DNA of 10,086 nt from DATDVC01 sp964601125 (GCA_964601125.1 CAZRKB010000017.1:1-10086), one strand, 5' to 3'; counted from the stretch's first letter, positions 1 through 7,729 are shown. Translations and numbers: made by a program. The notes: generated from the sequence alone by a model not told the origin.

Positions 1-918
1 TCTCCTCCAATTATTGATCGTCACCAAAAGTGGAGCGGCTAGGAAAATCGAGGAGTAAGAGCCGGCCACAGTGCCAATAAGCAAAGTGAGAATGAAAAAC
101 TTTATCGACTCGCTACCCAAAAGATAGAGAGATACAAGAACCAAAAAAACTGTAAAAGAAGTATTTATCGAACGACCATAAGTTTGAGAGAGACTTTTAC
201 CGACAGTGTCTTCGAAAGATTCATGACGCTTGTACTCTTGATTTTCTTTCAAATTATCTCTGATGCGATCAAAGATGATTATCGTGTCATTGATAGAATA
301 CCCCAAAAGAGAGAGGAGTGCGGTAACAAAAAGTGCGTCTAATTCCACCCCAGCAAATTTACCTAGAAGTACCGCTGCCCCTGCTGGTATTGTTATATCA
401 TGCACTAAAGCAACTATGGAAACCAAACCAAAACTCCAGGAAGAAACATGGTTTGAACCGTCTCCATTTTTAGAAACCCCTCTAAATGCATATGCTATGA
501 AAAAGATAGTAATGATAATGATGGCAATTATCGCAATCCAGGCTTTTTCTGTAAGTTCTTTACCTATGGTGGGTCCTACCGAGTTTAATCTTTCGAGTTC
601 ATAAGGATAGGTACCTTCAAAATTTAAAGTGGATTTGAGGGCTTCCTGTGCTTCTATCGGCAAATCTTTTGTCCTTACAATAAATCCGGCTTCGCCCGCT
701 CTACGCACCGAAGCTTCACCCAAGTTTAGAGAAGTAATGGCATTTTCAATCTGAGATTTTTCTGGCACTAAATTATTCTGATACTTTACTTCAATAATTG
801 TTCCGCCCTTAAAATCAGTCCCTATATTAAAACCAAAAATCAACATGAGAGCAAAGGCGCACAAAATCATTGCCCCCGAAATTACAAAAAATTTATTTCT
901 GTGTTTTATTGGAAACAT
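1..918 (-). CDS. secF: SecF protein-export membrane subunit (3' end cut by the window edge)
   Basis: SecF pairs with SecD in the cytoplasmic membrane and uses the proton-motive force to help pull proteins out of the SecYEG channel. The reverse strand from ATG 918 stays open for 306 codons to the left edge. An N-terminal membrane helix (about residues 11-30) leads into the family motif GTDFKGGT (33-40). An extracytoplasmic domain follows to about 120, then five more hydrophobic segments (about 126-145, 163-185, 193-216, 253-268, 273-299). The signature GYSINDTIIIFDRIRDN spans 206-222, with D211 and R218/R220. The sequence stops at residues NNWRR, close to the usual family length (about 300), so little is probably missing. 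The ATG lies 1 nt after the secD stop codon with no convincing Shine-Dalgarno sequence, so translation is probably coupled to secD. Confidence 0.93.
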   Translation of the reverse strand, partial: MFPIKHRNKFFVISGAMILCAFALMLIFGFNIGTDFKGGTIIEVKYQNNLVPEKSQIENAITSLNLGEASVRRAGEAGFIVRTKDLPIEAQEALKSTLNFEGTYPYELERLNSVGPTIGKELTEKAWIAIIAIIIITIFFIAYAFRGVSKNGDGSNHVSSWSFGLVSIVALVHDITIPAGAAVLLGKFAGVELDALFVTALLSLLGYSINDTIIIFDRIRDNLKENQEYKRHESFEDTVGKSLSQTYGRSINTSFTVFLVLVSLYLLGSESIKFFILTLLIGTVAGSYSSIFLAAPLLVTINNWRR

Positions 919-919
919 T

Positions 920-2143
920 TTATTTGTTTGGATAAATTGAATACATAAAAATCTTGGAAACTACCATAGAACTCCAGACCGACACGATAGTACCAAGCCC
1001 CAAGACGAGAGCAAAGCCTTCTACGCTTGAAGTCCCAAACCAAAACAACACTATAGCACCGAATAGTGTTGTCACCTGACCATCACGGATAGCGGTCCAA
1101 GCATGAGAAAAAGCTTCTTTAACTATACCCTCTTCAGAACCGCGGCCTAAATTTTTCAGCTCTTTAAGTCTTTCGAAGATTATTATATTAGCATCAATAG
1201 CCATACCAATAGAAATAATGAACCCGGCGATACCAGCAGCAGTTAGGGTAACCGGGACAACCTTGAACAACAAGAGCATGGCAATGACATAAACCGATAG
1301 AGCGACCACCGAGATAAGACCTGGGACTCGATACCAAAACAACATAAACAAAGCTACCAAAATTAAACCAGCTATCGCAGCTCGAACACCACTAGAAAGG
1401 GCGTCACCACCAAGCGTAGCACCTATTGTTTCAGTACCAATGAGCTCGATGGGCATTGGCAGAGCGCCATAATTTAAATCCCTCACTATCTGTTTTGCTT
1501 CATCAATTGTGAAATCGCCCGTAATTACAGCTTCTCCACCTGATATTTCTTCTTTTATATACGGGGCTTGAAGTAAGCTTCCATCAAGGAAGATACCTAG
1601 CACTTTACCCATATTATCTCTTGTGATCTTTGCAAATAGAGCATCTCCCTCAGAATTAAATTTCAAACCAACGATAGGAGCGCTACCTATACTATTGTTA
1701 TCAAATCGAACCTCAGCCCTCTCGAGCTGTCTTCCCGATAAACCAGTGGCTACGAACTCGCCACCGTCTTGATTTAGCAGTTTGAATTCCAAAATCGGAG
1801 TCTCTCCTATCCTCCTCACCGCCTCATTTACATCAGTAACACCAGGAAGTTCAACGATTAGCCTTTGTTCTTTCTCTCCTTCTATTGTCCCGCCTTGTTC
1901 AACTTGAACAATCGGTTCCGCCACACCAAAAAGATTTACTCTTCTTTCTATTGTATCGCGAAGAGAGGTCATGGCATTATCAACTTCACTTGGAGCAATA
2001 CCAGAAATATCAGCTCTGTATACAAGATGAGTGCCTCCAGAAAGATCTAGCCCAAGCTTAAAAGGTGTACCGTCAAACACAAAAAAAGCCGCCCACACAG
2101 AAGCCGCCAACACCACAATAGACCAAAATTTATATTTTGCCAT
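920..2143 (-). CDS. secD: SecD protein-export membrane subunit, compact form
   Basis: SecD forms the SecDF accessory complex of the Sec translocon. The 407-residue protein starts with a membrane helix (about 5-23) and the D1 motif GLDLSGGTHLVY (31-42). Its extracytoplasmic region (about 43-250) includes the P1 base motif LPGVTD (99-104) and ends in TIGATLGGDAL. Five more membrane segments follow (about 252-270, 275-294, 298-318, 352-372, 374-398). The D4 signature SIGMAIDANIIIFERLKE (311-328) holds D318 and R325. It is much shorter than E. coli SecD (615 residues) and resembles the compact Gram-positive form with a reduced P1 head. The start lies 15 nt after the upstream sugar-transferase stop, and AGGATACGGAG just before the ATG provides a Shine-Dalgarno sequence. 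It is followed by secF after 1 nt. That export genes share an operon with a glycan enzyme is inferred from spacing. Confidence 0.96.
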   Translation of the reverse strand: MAKYKFWSIVVLAASVWAAFFVFDGTPFKLGLDLSGGTHLVYRADISGIAPSEVDNAMTSLRDTIERRVNLFGVAEPIVQVEQGGTIEGEKEQRLIVELPGVTDVNEAVRRIGETPILEFKLLNQDGGEFVATGLSGRQLERAEVRFDNNSIGSAPIVGLKFNSEGDALFAKITRDNMGKVLGIFLDGSLLQAPYIKEEISGGEAVITGDFTIDEAKQIVRDLNYGALPMPIELIGTETIGATLGGDALSSGVRAAIAGLILVALFMLFWYRVPGLISVVALSVYVIAMLLLFKVVPVTLTAAGIAGFIISIGMAIDANIIIFERLKELKNLGRGSEEGIVKEAFSHAWTAIRDGQVTTLFGAIVLFWFGTSSVEGFALVLGLGTIVSVWSSMVVSKIFMYSIYPNK

Positions 2144-2158
2144 TTGCTCCGTATCCTA

Positions 2159-3484
2159 TCACACCCCACTCCTTGATAAAAGTGCTTTGATTGTTTTGAG
2201 AGCAATTTTGAGATCGAGCATGAAAGACCGATTTTTGATGTAATAAAGATCATAAGAGAGTTTTCTCCGAGTTTTATCGCTATCAGCCACCACCTTTGGG
2301 GGATCTTTGTGATAAAGCTGGGCCCAACCAGAAAGCCCAGGTTTTATCAAATGACGGACATTATAATAAGGGATTTCGCTTTCATAATGTTTTACAAGAG
2401 AAGGTATTTCTGGCCTTGGACCGATCATAGAGAGATCTCCTTTTAAAACATTCCAGAGCTGCGGTAATTCATCTACGCGAAGCGCTCTTATCAATTTTCC
2501 GACTCTAGTCACCTTGTTGCTCCCATCTTCCGCCATGCTTCTAAACTTCCTAACTCTTATTATCTTGTTATTCTTCCCCACTCTTTCCTGCTCAAAGAAA
2601 ACTTTACCTCCGTCATTAAACTTTATCGCCAGCGCCACAAAAGGATAGAGGACGAGAGAAACAAGGCCAATCAAAATAGAAAGAACAATGTCCATCACCC
2701 TCTTTAGACCATCATAAGTAATCCTGGTCTCAGTAGAAATGTTTTCCAAAAACCAGTTGTACCTAACCAAAGAGAGCGGTACTGAGTCAAAAATGTCTTC
2801 ATAGATTTTGTACATGTCTATAAATTTCACTTTAGAAAAAATTAGGTTGTACAAGTGAGGCAAGATCGGCTCAACTTTTTCGTTCTTTAAATCAATCGCA
2901 ATAATTTGTATTTCCTCAGAATAAATTCTTTGTAAAATTTCTTCTTGGAAATCTAAACCCTCTAGACGATCTAGGTCTATGGAGGAAATGAATTCCAAAC
3001 TATAACGTGGATTACCATTAACCTCTTCCAAAAGTTCTTTCATTTCAGCACCACTGCCAATCAAAATGCCGCGCTCTTTTTTGCCACTTGCAAATAACTT
3101 ATCTCCGTAAATGCGCCACAGAAGAATTAGAGCGAAAGAAATGATTAGATAGATGAATAGATTTGTTTTTGGGGCGATACCAAGATAAGGTATGAAATAG
3201 AAAAACAATACTGCAATAAAACTGTTTGCTATTTGTGTTTGAAAAACTGTAGATGGCAATCGGCTCTTTAGAATAAGGGTATGCTTTTCATAGAGACCCG
3301 ATATGAAAAACACTAAAACCCAAACAGCTATTATTATTGAAAATGGTATGAAGTGATTGCCCCAAACAACTACATTTGGCGTTTGCCAATAACGCAGGGC
3401 TAGAGTGAGCCAAAGTGATAGGTAAAGGATAGCCACATCAACCACAAACAGTATGCTTGTGTCTTTTTTGCGGGATATACTCAT
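2159..3484 (-). CDS. Polyprenyl-phosphate sugar-1-phosphate transferase (WbaP/WcaJ-like, bacterial sugar transferase family)
   Basis: This family moves a sugar-1-phosphate from a nucleotide sugar to undecaprenyl phosphate, the first membrane step of exopolysaccharide, O-antigen or glycoprotein glycan synthesis. The 441-residue protein has four N-terminal membrane helices (about 11-30, 46-63, 84-104, 107-125). A Rossmann-like middle domain follows (RGILIGSGAE, 138-147). A hydrophobic segment (about 264-290) then leads into the catalytic domain, with KRVMDI (261-266), FEQERVG (297-303), VRKFRSM (311-317), DELPQLWNVLKGD (338-350), IGPRPE (354-359) and KPGLSGWAQ (381-389). D338-E339 matches the catalytic Asp-Glu dyad known in PglC-type enzymes. 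The sugar cannot be read from sequence. ATG 3484 lies 9 nt after a strong -10 box, so the mRNA may be nearly leaderless. It heads an apparent operon with secD and secF. Confidence 0.93.
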   Translation of the reverse strand: MSISRKKDTSILFVVDVAILYLSLWLTLALRYWQTPNVVVWGNHFIPFSIIIAVWVLVFFISGLYEKHTLILKSRLPSTVFQTQIANSFIAVLFFYFIPYLGIAPKTNLFIYLIISFALILLWRIYGDKLFASGKKERGILIGSGAEMKELLEEVNGNPRYSLEFISSIDLDRLEGLDFQEEILQRIYSEEIQIIAIDLKNEKVEPILPHLYNLIFSKVKFIDMYKIYEDIFDSVPLSLVRYNWFLENISTETRITYDGLKRVMDIVLSILIGLVSLVLYPFVALAIKFNDGGKVFFEQERVGKNNKIIRVRKFRSMAEDGSNKVTRVGKLIRALRVDELPQLWNVLKGDLSMIGPRPEIPSLVKHYESEIPYYNVRHLIKPGLSGWAQLYHKDPPKVVADSDKTRRKLSYDLYYIKNRSFMLDLKIALKTIKALLSRSGV

Positions 3485-3493
3485 GTGGTTAAA

Positions 3494-3522
3494 ATAATAC
3501 CTCTATTTGAGAATTCAGTCAA
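3494..3522 (-). promoter_or_regulatory. Sigma-70 type promoter of the sugar transferase-secD-secF operon
   Basis: Read on the minus strand: -35 TTGACT (3517-3522), a 17-nt spacer, and -10 TATTAT (3494-3499). Each box matches the consensus in five of six positions. Only 9 nt separate the -10 box from ATG 3484, so transcription should start about 2-3 nt before the ATG. There is an AGAGG upstream, but it sits inside the spacer and would not be transcribed. This promoter overlaps the divergent one for the glycosyltransferase. Confidence 0.7.
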
Positions 3523-3535
3523 TTTATGAGAAAAT
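3507..3535 (+). promoter_or_regulatory. Sigma-70 type promoter with extended -10 for the glycosyltransferase
   Basis: Plus strand: -35 TTGAGA (3507-3512), a 17-nt spacer, an extended -10 TG (3527-3528) and -10 GAAAAT (3530-3535). The -35 box matches TTGACA in five of six positions; the -10 box matches in four of six, helped by the TG. The predicted start, about 3542, is 3-4 nt before ATG 3546. The -35 box lies inside the spacer of the opposing promoter, so two polymerases could not occupy both promoters at once. Confidence 0.5.
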
Positions 3536-3545
3536 ACCGTTCTGT

Positions 3546-4721
3546 ATGGTAAAAGATAGAAAAAAAATACTTTATGTAATAACCAAAGGAAATTTTGGCG
3601 GAGCACAAAGGTACGTATACGATTTAGCCAGCAATCTGCCCAAAAATAAATTTGAGGTGGTGGTTGCCTGCGGAATAAAAGAGGGCCGCTCTCTTGTTTA
3701 TAAACTTATAGAAAAAAATATTAGAACACTGGAGTTGCACGCTTCAGAAAGAGAGGTGAATTTAAAAAATGATTTTAAAACTTTAGTAGAGTTGATAAAA
3801 ATCATAAGCACCGAAAAACCAGACGTAGTTCATTTAAACTCTTCTAAAATCGGTTTGCTTGGTTCTTTTGCTCTTTTATATTTAAAACTACTTTCCATAA
3901 TTCATAATTCAAAATTCATAATTAATTCTGTTTTTACTTCCCACGGTTGGGCTTTTTACGAAAGTCATCGAAGTCTGCTACAAAAGATGATTTATTACTT
4001 CAGCCACTGGGTTACAATTTTGCTCTGTGACAAAACAATTGCCGTATCTGAAAAAACCAGAAGCGATATGGCCTGGCTACCTTTCATGAAAAATAAAATG
4101 ATCGTGATCCACAATGGGCTCGATCATTTTAAAATAATGACAAAGAAGGATTCTTCTTTAATATTGAAAAAGGAAAATGGTCAGCTATCGATTTTCAGCC
4201 TAGCCGAGCTGCACAAAAATAAAGGTATCGATATCGCCCTACGCGGCATATCACTGCTCCCAAAAGAAATCCGAGATAAAATACAATACTACATAGCAGG
4301 CGATGGCGAAGAAAAAGACGCCTTATATAAAATGGGGGCCGATCTTGGCCTTGAAAAAACTGTCCACTTTTTGGGGTTCATCGAAAACGGAAGAGGTCTT
4401 CTCTCGGGGGCCGACATTTTTCTTTTTACCTCAAGAACAGAAAATCTGCCCTTTGCAATACTTGAAGCCGGAGCTTGCGGAGTAGCCACGATAGCTACCA
4501 GCGTTGGCGGCATACCAGAAATAATCAAGGATATGCAAAATGGTATTTTGATACACCCCAAAAATCCGAAAGAAATCGCCGAAGCTATAACCTATCTACT
4601 AGATCACAAGGAAAAACGAAAGGAATTTGGAGAAGAAATAAAAAAGACCGTCACTAATTTTTTCACTCTCGAAAAAATGCTCTCCGAAACAACTAGAGTT
4701 TACTTAGATTCCGGATTCTAG
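3546..4721 (+). CDS. GT-B fold glycosyltransferase, family 4-like
   Basis: A retaining glycosyltransferase that adds a sugar from a nucleotide donor to a lipid-linked or surface glycan on the cytoplasmic side of the membrane; donor and acceptor are unknown. From ATG 3546 it has 391 residues. The N-terminal acceptor domain begins ILYVITKGNFGGAQRYVYDLA (8-28) and includes PDVVHLNSSK (92-101), SHGWAFYE (132-139), IAVSE (165-169) and VIHNGLD (187-193). The donor domain has LAELHKNKG (219-227), YYIAGDGEE (248-256) and the EX7E motif E299-E307 (ENLPFAILE), then GGIPEII (321-327). An in-frame TTG at 3507 would add 13 residues, but that TTG is the -35 box of the likely promoter and there is no homology-like sequence there, so ATG 3546 is preferred. 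Residues about 118-127 come from a heptamer repeat. It is divergent from the sugar phosphotransferase gene and probably acts in the same glycan pathway. Confidence 0.92.
   Translation: MVKDRKKILYVITKGNFGGAQRYVYDLASNLPKNKFEVVVACGIKEGRSLVYKLIEKNIRTLELHASEREVNLKNDFKTLVELIKIISTEKPDVVHLNSSKIGLLGSFALLYLKLLSIIHNSKFIINSVFTSHGWAFYESHRSLLQKMIYYFSHWVTILLCDKTIAVSEKTRSDMAWLPFMKNKMIVIHNGLDHFKIMTKKDSSLILKKENGQLSIFSLAELHKNKGIDIALRGISLLPKEIRDKIQYYIAGDGEEKDALYKMGADLGLEKTVHFLGFIENGRGLLSGADIFLFTSRTENLPFAILEAGACGVATIATSVGGIPEIIKDMQNGILIHPKNPKEIAEAITYLLDHKEKRKEFGEEIKKTVTNFFTLEKMLSETTRVYLDSGF
3897..3924 (+). repeat. Four heptamers of ATAATTC type inside the glycosyltransferase gene
   Basis: Four consecutive 7-mers: ATAATTC, ATAATTC, AAAATTC, ATAATTA. 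They encode about residues 118-127 (IIHNSKFIIN), between the HLNSSK and SHGWAF blocks. By comparison with typical family members, which I recall having a shorter linker here, roughly ten residues are extra. The array length (28 nt) and unit size equal those of the two arrays in the 23S intron. Confidence 0.75.
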
Positions 4722-4726
4722 TTTTT
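4705..4726 (+). terminator. Weak candidate intrinsic terminator after the glycosyltransferase
   Basis: TAGATTCCGGATTCTA (4705-4720) is an imperfect inverted repeat overlapping the stop codon, followed by GTTTTT. The loop is tight and one pair is mismatched, so the hairpin is marginal. The convergent rodA gene ends only 15 nt away, which leaves no room for anything longer. Confidence 0.25.
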
Positions 4727-4736
4727 GGATTATTCT

Positions 4737-5876
4737 TTATACCACCCCGACGATTTCATTTTTTTCTTTTTCTTTTTCTATCGATCTGGCACCATTTCTC
4801 TGGCCCATAAGAATTCCGAGTGCCAAAAATTCTGCAAGCAGGTGCGAGCCTCCATAACTCATAAACGGCATGGTGATACCGGTGATCGGCAGAAGTCCTA
4901 TGTTCATGCCCACATTCACAACAAAGTGAGAGAGGAGGAGAGAGCCCAGGCCCAGACCATACAAAGTCTCGAAGTTTGTGCTGCCCTTTCTTGCTATACT
5001 TACAATTTTCCAAAAAACAACTCCGTAAAGAGTGAATATTATGAGCACCCCCACGAAACCCCACTCTTCACTAAAAGCGGCAAATATAAAGTCTGTTTCG
5101 TATTCAGGCAAAAACTGGAGCTTTGATTGACTACCAAGACCGATTCCTTTGCCAAAAATTTCACCAGAGCCAACGGCAATGGTTGATTGGTAAGCGTTGT
5201 AACCAGCGCCAGATAGGTCAGCCAAAGGATTTATAAACGATATAATCCTATCCTTTTGATAATCTTTAAAAACAAAAAACCACAAAATACCGGAAGCAAC
5301 AATTCCGGTTATCAAAACTGCCGCCAAATGTTTTTTTGATATCCCAGAAAACAAAACCATAAAAAACCAAATGGCAAAAATTATAATGGCCGATCCGAAA
5401 TCAGGCTGAAGAAAAACTAATAAAAAAACAATGGCTGTATAAAATCCGGAAACTAGTATGTGCCGAACGTTGGCTATCTCTATGTGGCGACGGCTAAAAT
5501 ATTTTGCCAGAAGCAAAATGAGAATTATTTTTGCAAAATCAACAGGCTGAAAAGCAAAGGCACCAAAATCAAACCAACTTTGAGCTCCTTTAAATACAGA
5601 GCCCACTATAAATAGAAATAAAAGAGATAGGCAAGATAGGATAAACAAAGATGTTATATAACTGGTTTTACGCAAAAATCTCCAATCAACCAAGCTTGCT
5701 CCAAACAGCACAAGAGTAGATAAAGAGAGCCATGTGATTTGCCGATTGAAAAACAGATCACCACCAGATGGCACAAAAGAATTCATAGTTAATATACCAA
5801 ACACAGAAACAAAAAAAACAGCTCCGAAAAGCAGCCAGTCAACAGAGGACTTTAGCTTTAAAAAAAGATTGATCAT
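4737..5876 (-). CDS. rodA: RodA/FtsW-type SEDS peptidoglycan polymerase
   Basis: SEDS proteins are multi-pass membrane glycosyltransferases that polymerise lipid II into peptidoglycan, working with a class B penicillin-binding protein. The 379-residue protein is hydrophobic throughout, with about ten membrane helices. Family blocks: FKGAQSWFDFGAFAFQPVDF (95-114), LQPDFGSA (156-163), GKGIGLGSQSKLQFLPEYE (242-260) and TDFIFAAFSEEWGF (261-274), where D262 matches the conserved catalytic Asp. The C-terminal block GLLPITGITMPFMSYGGS spans 327-344. The tail is charged (EKEKEKNE). Length and the GLLPITGI block favour RodA (elongation) over FtsW (division), but a small genome with one SEDS gene could use it for both. 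The start lies 3 nt after the VWA gene stop with no good Shine-Dalgarno sequence, so translational coupling is likely. Confidence 0.9.
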   Translation of the reverse strand: MINLFLKLKSSVDWLLFGAVFFVSVFGILTMNSFVPSGGDLFFNRQITWLSLSTLVLFGASLVDWRFLRKTSYITSLFILSCLSLLFLFIVGSVFKGAQSWFDFGAFAFQPVDFAKIILILLLAKYFSRRHIEIANVRHILVSGFYTAIVFLLVFLQPDFGSAIIIFAIWFFMVLFSGISKKHLAAVLITGIVASGILWFFVFKDYQKDRIISFINPLADLSGAGYNAYQSTIAVGSGEIFGKGIGLGSQSKLQFLPEYETDFIFAAFSEEWGFVGVLIIFTLYGVVFWKIVSIARKGSTNFETLYGLGLGSLLLSHFVVNVGMNIGLLPITGITMPFMSYGGSHLLAEFLALGILMGQRNGARSIEKEKEKNEIVGVV

Positions 5877-5879
5877 TGT

Positions 5880-7283
5880 CTAGATTAAATCTCCAAATAT
5901 TTTATAGGTAATTTCTATCCTAGAAGGAAGTTCTTTGCAAATCGAGTTTGATATTTGTCCATAAACACTCGAGAGTGTACTGGTGGAAGGTGTTTCAAAA
6001 AACTTTTCGGGAGAGGAGGCTATGGACTTCAAAAAACCGCTGTGTACATCTTTGCCCAGACCGATGGTATAGATTATTATGCCCATTTTTTTTGCCTCTT
6101 CGCTAGCGGCAAAGGCGGCACTCTCGGCATAAACTATGTCCTCTGCTTCAGAAGCAGAGGCCTTGGGATTGTCTGGTTTGGTGGCAACTCCATCGGTCAG
6201 TAACACCAATATTTTTTGTTCATCCGGAGAAGAATTTTGTTTCGATTCAAAAATACCCATAGTTTTTTCAATCGCATCAGCTATATTCGTATATTGGGTA
6301 CCACCACCTGATATTGAAATACCTCCGATAAGTTCAGTTAAATTGTCAAAATTTTGGCTCAACTGGACGATTGGCTCAGCTGAGTTGGCAAAAGTCACCA
6401 AACCAGCGCTGTCTCCATCTTTAAGTTCAGAAATAAAATAGATTGCGGCCTTCTTTACACTGGTAAGAGGTTCAGTGGGGTTGCTACCCAAAGACGCCAT
6501 TGATCCAGACTTGTCTATGGCAAGCACCACACTCGAAGGCTTTTCGCATGAACGCACCCCAAGATCAAAAGGTCGAGGCCAGGTAAAAACAACACTTACC
6601 TCTTCGCCCCCTTTTACCTCTTCAACAAAAGTACGCGAGGTAGCTACTGCATTGTCAGCCCCATCAAAAACTGCCGCCACCAGCTCGATGTTTTTTATTG
6701 CGTCGATCTCTTCATTCTTAATACTTGCCTCCACTCTCGGCGTACTATCTAACCTTAAAAGCGGGCTGTGAGATATATCGATTTCTGGTTCTTTTGTGTC
6801 AACCTTTTTCCACGTTATGTTAGAACCGAGTTCAAAAATCGCTCGTTTCGGTTCCAAACCTTCACCCACCTCTATCCCACCTTCAAAAATACCTACGGTT
6901 TTGTTCCTAGGAAGAATGGTTGCCCCTTTTCGCACAGTAACTATAGAATTATTTTTATCATACAAAGTAAACGTGTATGGAGCATACGTAGCAACCGCGT
7001 CTATGTTTTGATTTTCAACGTATATCAAAGCACTCCAAACACCGGGAGATATTTCAAAAAGTCTTGGGTCCCAACGTACAACCGGACGCAGAGCGCTCGC
7101 GCTACAAACCAAAGAACATGTGCCACCACAGTCGACACCAGTTTCTCCACCATTTTGAATACCATCGCTACAGGTTGGTGCCGTATACCAAAACTTCCAA
7201 AAAATTCCAAAAGAAACCGCAGACAACACAAAAACAATCAAGGCTAGATAAATATTTTTTCTCCTCGACGCCCAGTCATTCAT
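5880..7283 (-). CDS. Membrane-anchored von Willebrand factor A domain protein with a Cys-rich N-terminal motif
   Basis: Function unknown; VWA domains usually bind proteins through a metal ion. In this 467-residue protein a positively charged N-terminus (SRRKN) and one membrane helix (about 11-33) suggest an anchored protein with its bulk outside the cytoplasm. A cysteine motif CSDGIQNGGETGVDCGGTC with four cysteines (C38, C52, C56, C60) follows directly. Residues about 65-240 look like beta-rich domains. The VWA domain (about 250-450) has an intact metal site: D257-K-S259-G-S261, T329 or T332 in GGGTQYTN, and D364 in LLTDG. Two more cysteines (C246, C449) flank the VWA domain and could bridge its ends. 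The gene starts 40 nt after 5S rRNA and runs into rodA with a 3-nt gap, so a role in envelope growth or surface contact is a reasonable inference. Confidence 0.9.
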   Translation of the reverse strand: MNDWASRRKNIYLALIVFVLSAVSFGIFWKFWYTAPTCSDGIQNGGETGVDCGGTCSLVCSASALRPVVRWDPRLFEISPGVWSALIYVENQNIDAVATYAPYTFTLYDKNNSIVTVRKGATILPRNKTVGIFEGGIEVGEGLEPKRAIFELGSNITWKKVDTKEPEIDISHSPLLRLDSTPRVEASIKNEEIDAIKNIELVAAVFDGADNAVATSRTFVEEVKGGEEVSVVFTWPRPFDLGVRSCEKPSSVVLAIDKSGSMASLGSNPTEPLTSVKKAAIYFISELKDGDSAGLVTFANSAEPIVQLSQNFDNLTELIGGISISGGGTQYTNIADAIEKTMGIFESKQNSSPDEQKILVLLTDGVATKPDNPKASASEAEDIVYAESAAFAASEEAKKMGIIIYTIGLGKDVHSGFLKSIASSPEKFFETPSTSTLSSVYGQISNSICKELPSRIEITYKIFGDLI

Positions 7284-7290
7284 GCTCCTA

Positions 7291-7320
7291 ATTATAAAAC
7301 ATAAAGAGCTTTTATTTAAA
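7291..7320 (-). promoter_or_regulatory. Promoter of the VWA-rodA operon, probably giving a leaderless mRNA
   Basis: Minus strand: a perfect -10 TATAAT (7291-7296) and a weaker -35 TTTAAA (7315-7320) with an 18-nt spacer. The -10 box ends 7 nt before ATG 7283, so transcription should start at or next to the A of the ATG. AGGAG lies in that gap but only 1 nt from the ATG, too close to work as a Shine-Dalgarno sequence. Confidence 0.6.
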
Positions 7321-7324
7321 TACT

Positions 7325-7438
7325 TTGTGTTGGCAGCTACCTACTCTCCCCTTTTGAAGTACCATCGGCACTACGGCGCTTAACTTCCGTGTTCGGAATG
7401 AGAACGGGTGTACCCACCGCGTCAAACCACCAACACAA
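7325..7438 (-). rRNA. rrf: 5S ribosomal RNA
   Basis: Read on the minus strand it begins GTGTTGGTGGTTTGACGCGG and contains the conserved core CCGAACACGGAAGTTAAGC, then GCCGATGGTACT and GGGAGAGTAGGTAGCTGCC. The ends form helix I: TTTGTGTTGG (minus strand, 7430-7439) can pair with CCAACACAAA (7324-7333) over ten pairs, part of which may be a processing stem, so each end is uncertain by a few bases. It follows 23S on the same strand after about 80 nt, as usual in bacterial rRNA operons. No strong terminator is visible before the VWA gene. Confidence 0.95.
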
Positions 7439-7519
7439 AATATTCAAACATTTTTCAAGGTCGCATAAGGCAGGATAAAAATTTATCTCGTACTTTACGT
7501 ACGGATAGTGGTGTATGAA
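7439..7519 (-). other. 23S-5S internal transcribed spacer
   Basis: An AT-rich stretch of about 80 nt between the 23S 3' end and 5S. It contains a small inverted repeat CGTAC-TTTAC-GTACG (7489-7503). I see no tRNA and no reading frame. Processing signals are likely but not identifiable. Confidence 0.6.
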
Positions 7520-7729
7520 TTTCCCAAAAGGATCGGAAAATTAGTACGCCTCGGCTGAGTACATTGCTGTACTTGCACCTAGCGCCTATCAACGTGATCA
7601 TCTCTCACGATCCTTAACGATTCCTAATCTTGGGGTGGGCTTCCCTCTTAGATGCTTTCAGAGGTTATCCTTTCCCGACTTAGCTACTCGGCAGTGCCCT
7701 TGGCAGGACAGCCGACACACCAGAGGTCA

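Noticed and set aside
263..604. 113-codon plus-strand frame
   Set aside because: It lies opposite secF, which has clear family motifs; the frame shows none.
3507..3545. TTG start adding 13 residues to the glycosyltransferase
   Set aside because: The TTG is part of the best -35 box, the added residues look unlike the family N-terminus, and ATG 3546 lies right before the ILYVITKG strand.
4725..5126. 133-codon plus-strand frame
   Set aside because: It is antisense to rodA, with low-complexity phenylalanine from the poly-purine rodA tail.
6768..7247. 159-codon plus-strand frame
   Set aside because: It is antisense to the VWA gene and has no recognisable domain or start signal.
7297..7314. Intrinsic terminator between 5S and the VWA gene
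   Set aside because: ATAAA-AGCTC-TTTAT is a 5-pair AT-only stem without a proper T-run, and it lies within the VWA promoter spacer.
7439..7519. tRNA gene in the 23S-5S spacer
   Set aside because: No T-loop or acceptor-stem pattern is present, and the spacer is only about 80 nt with a single small hairpin.
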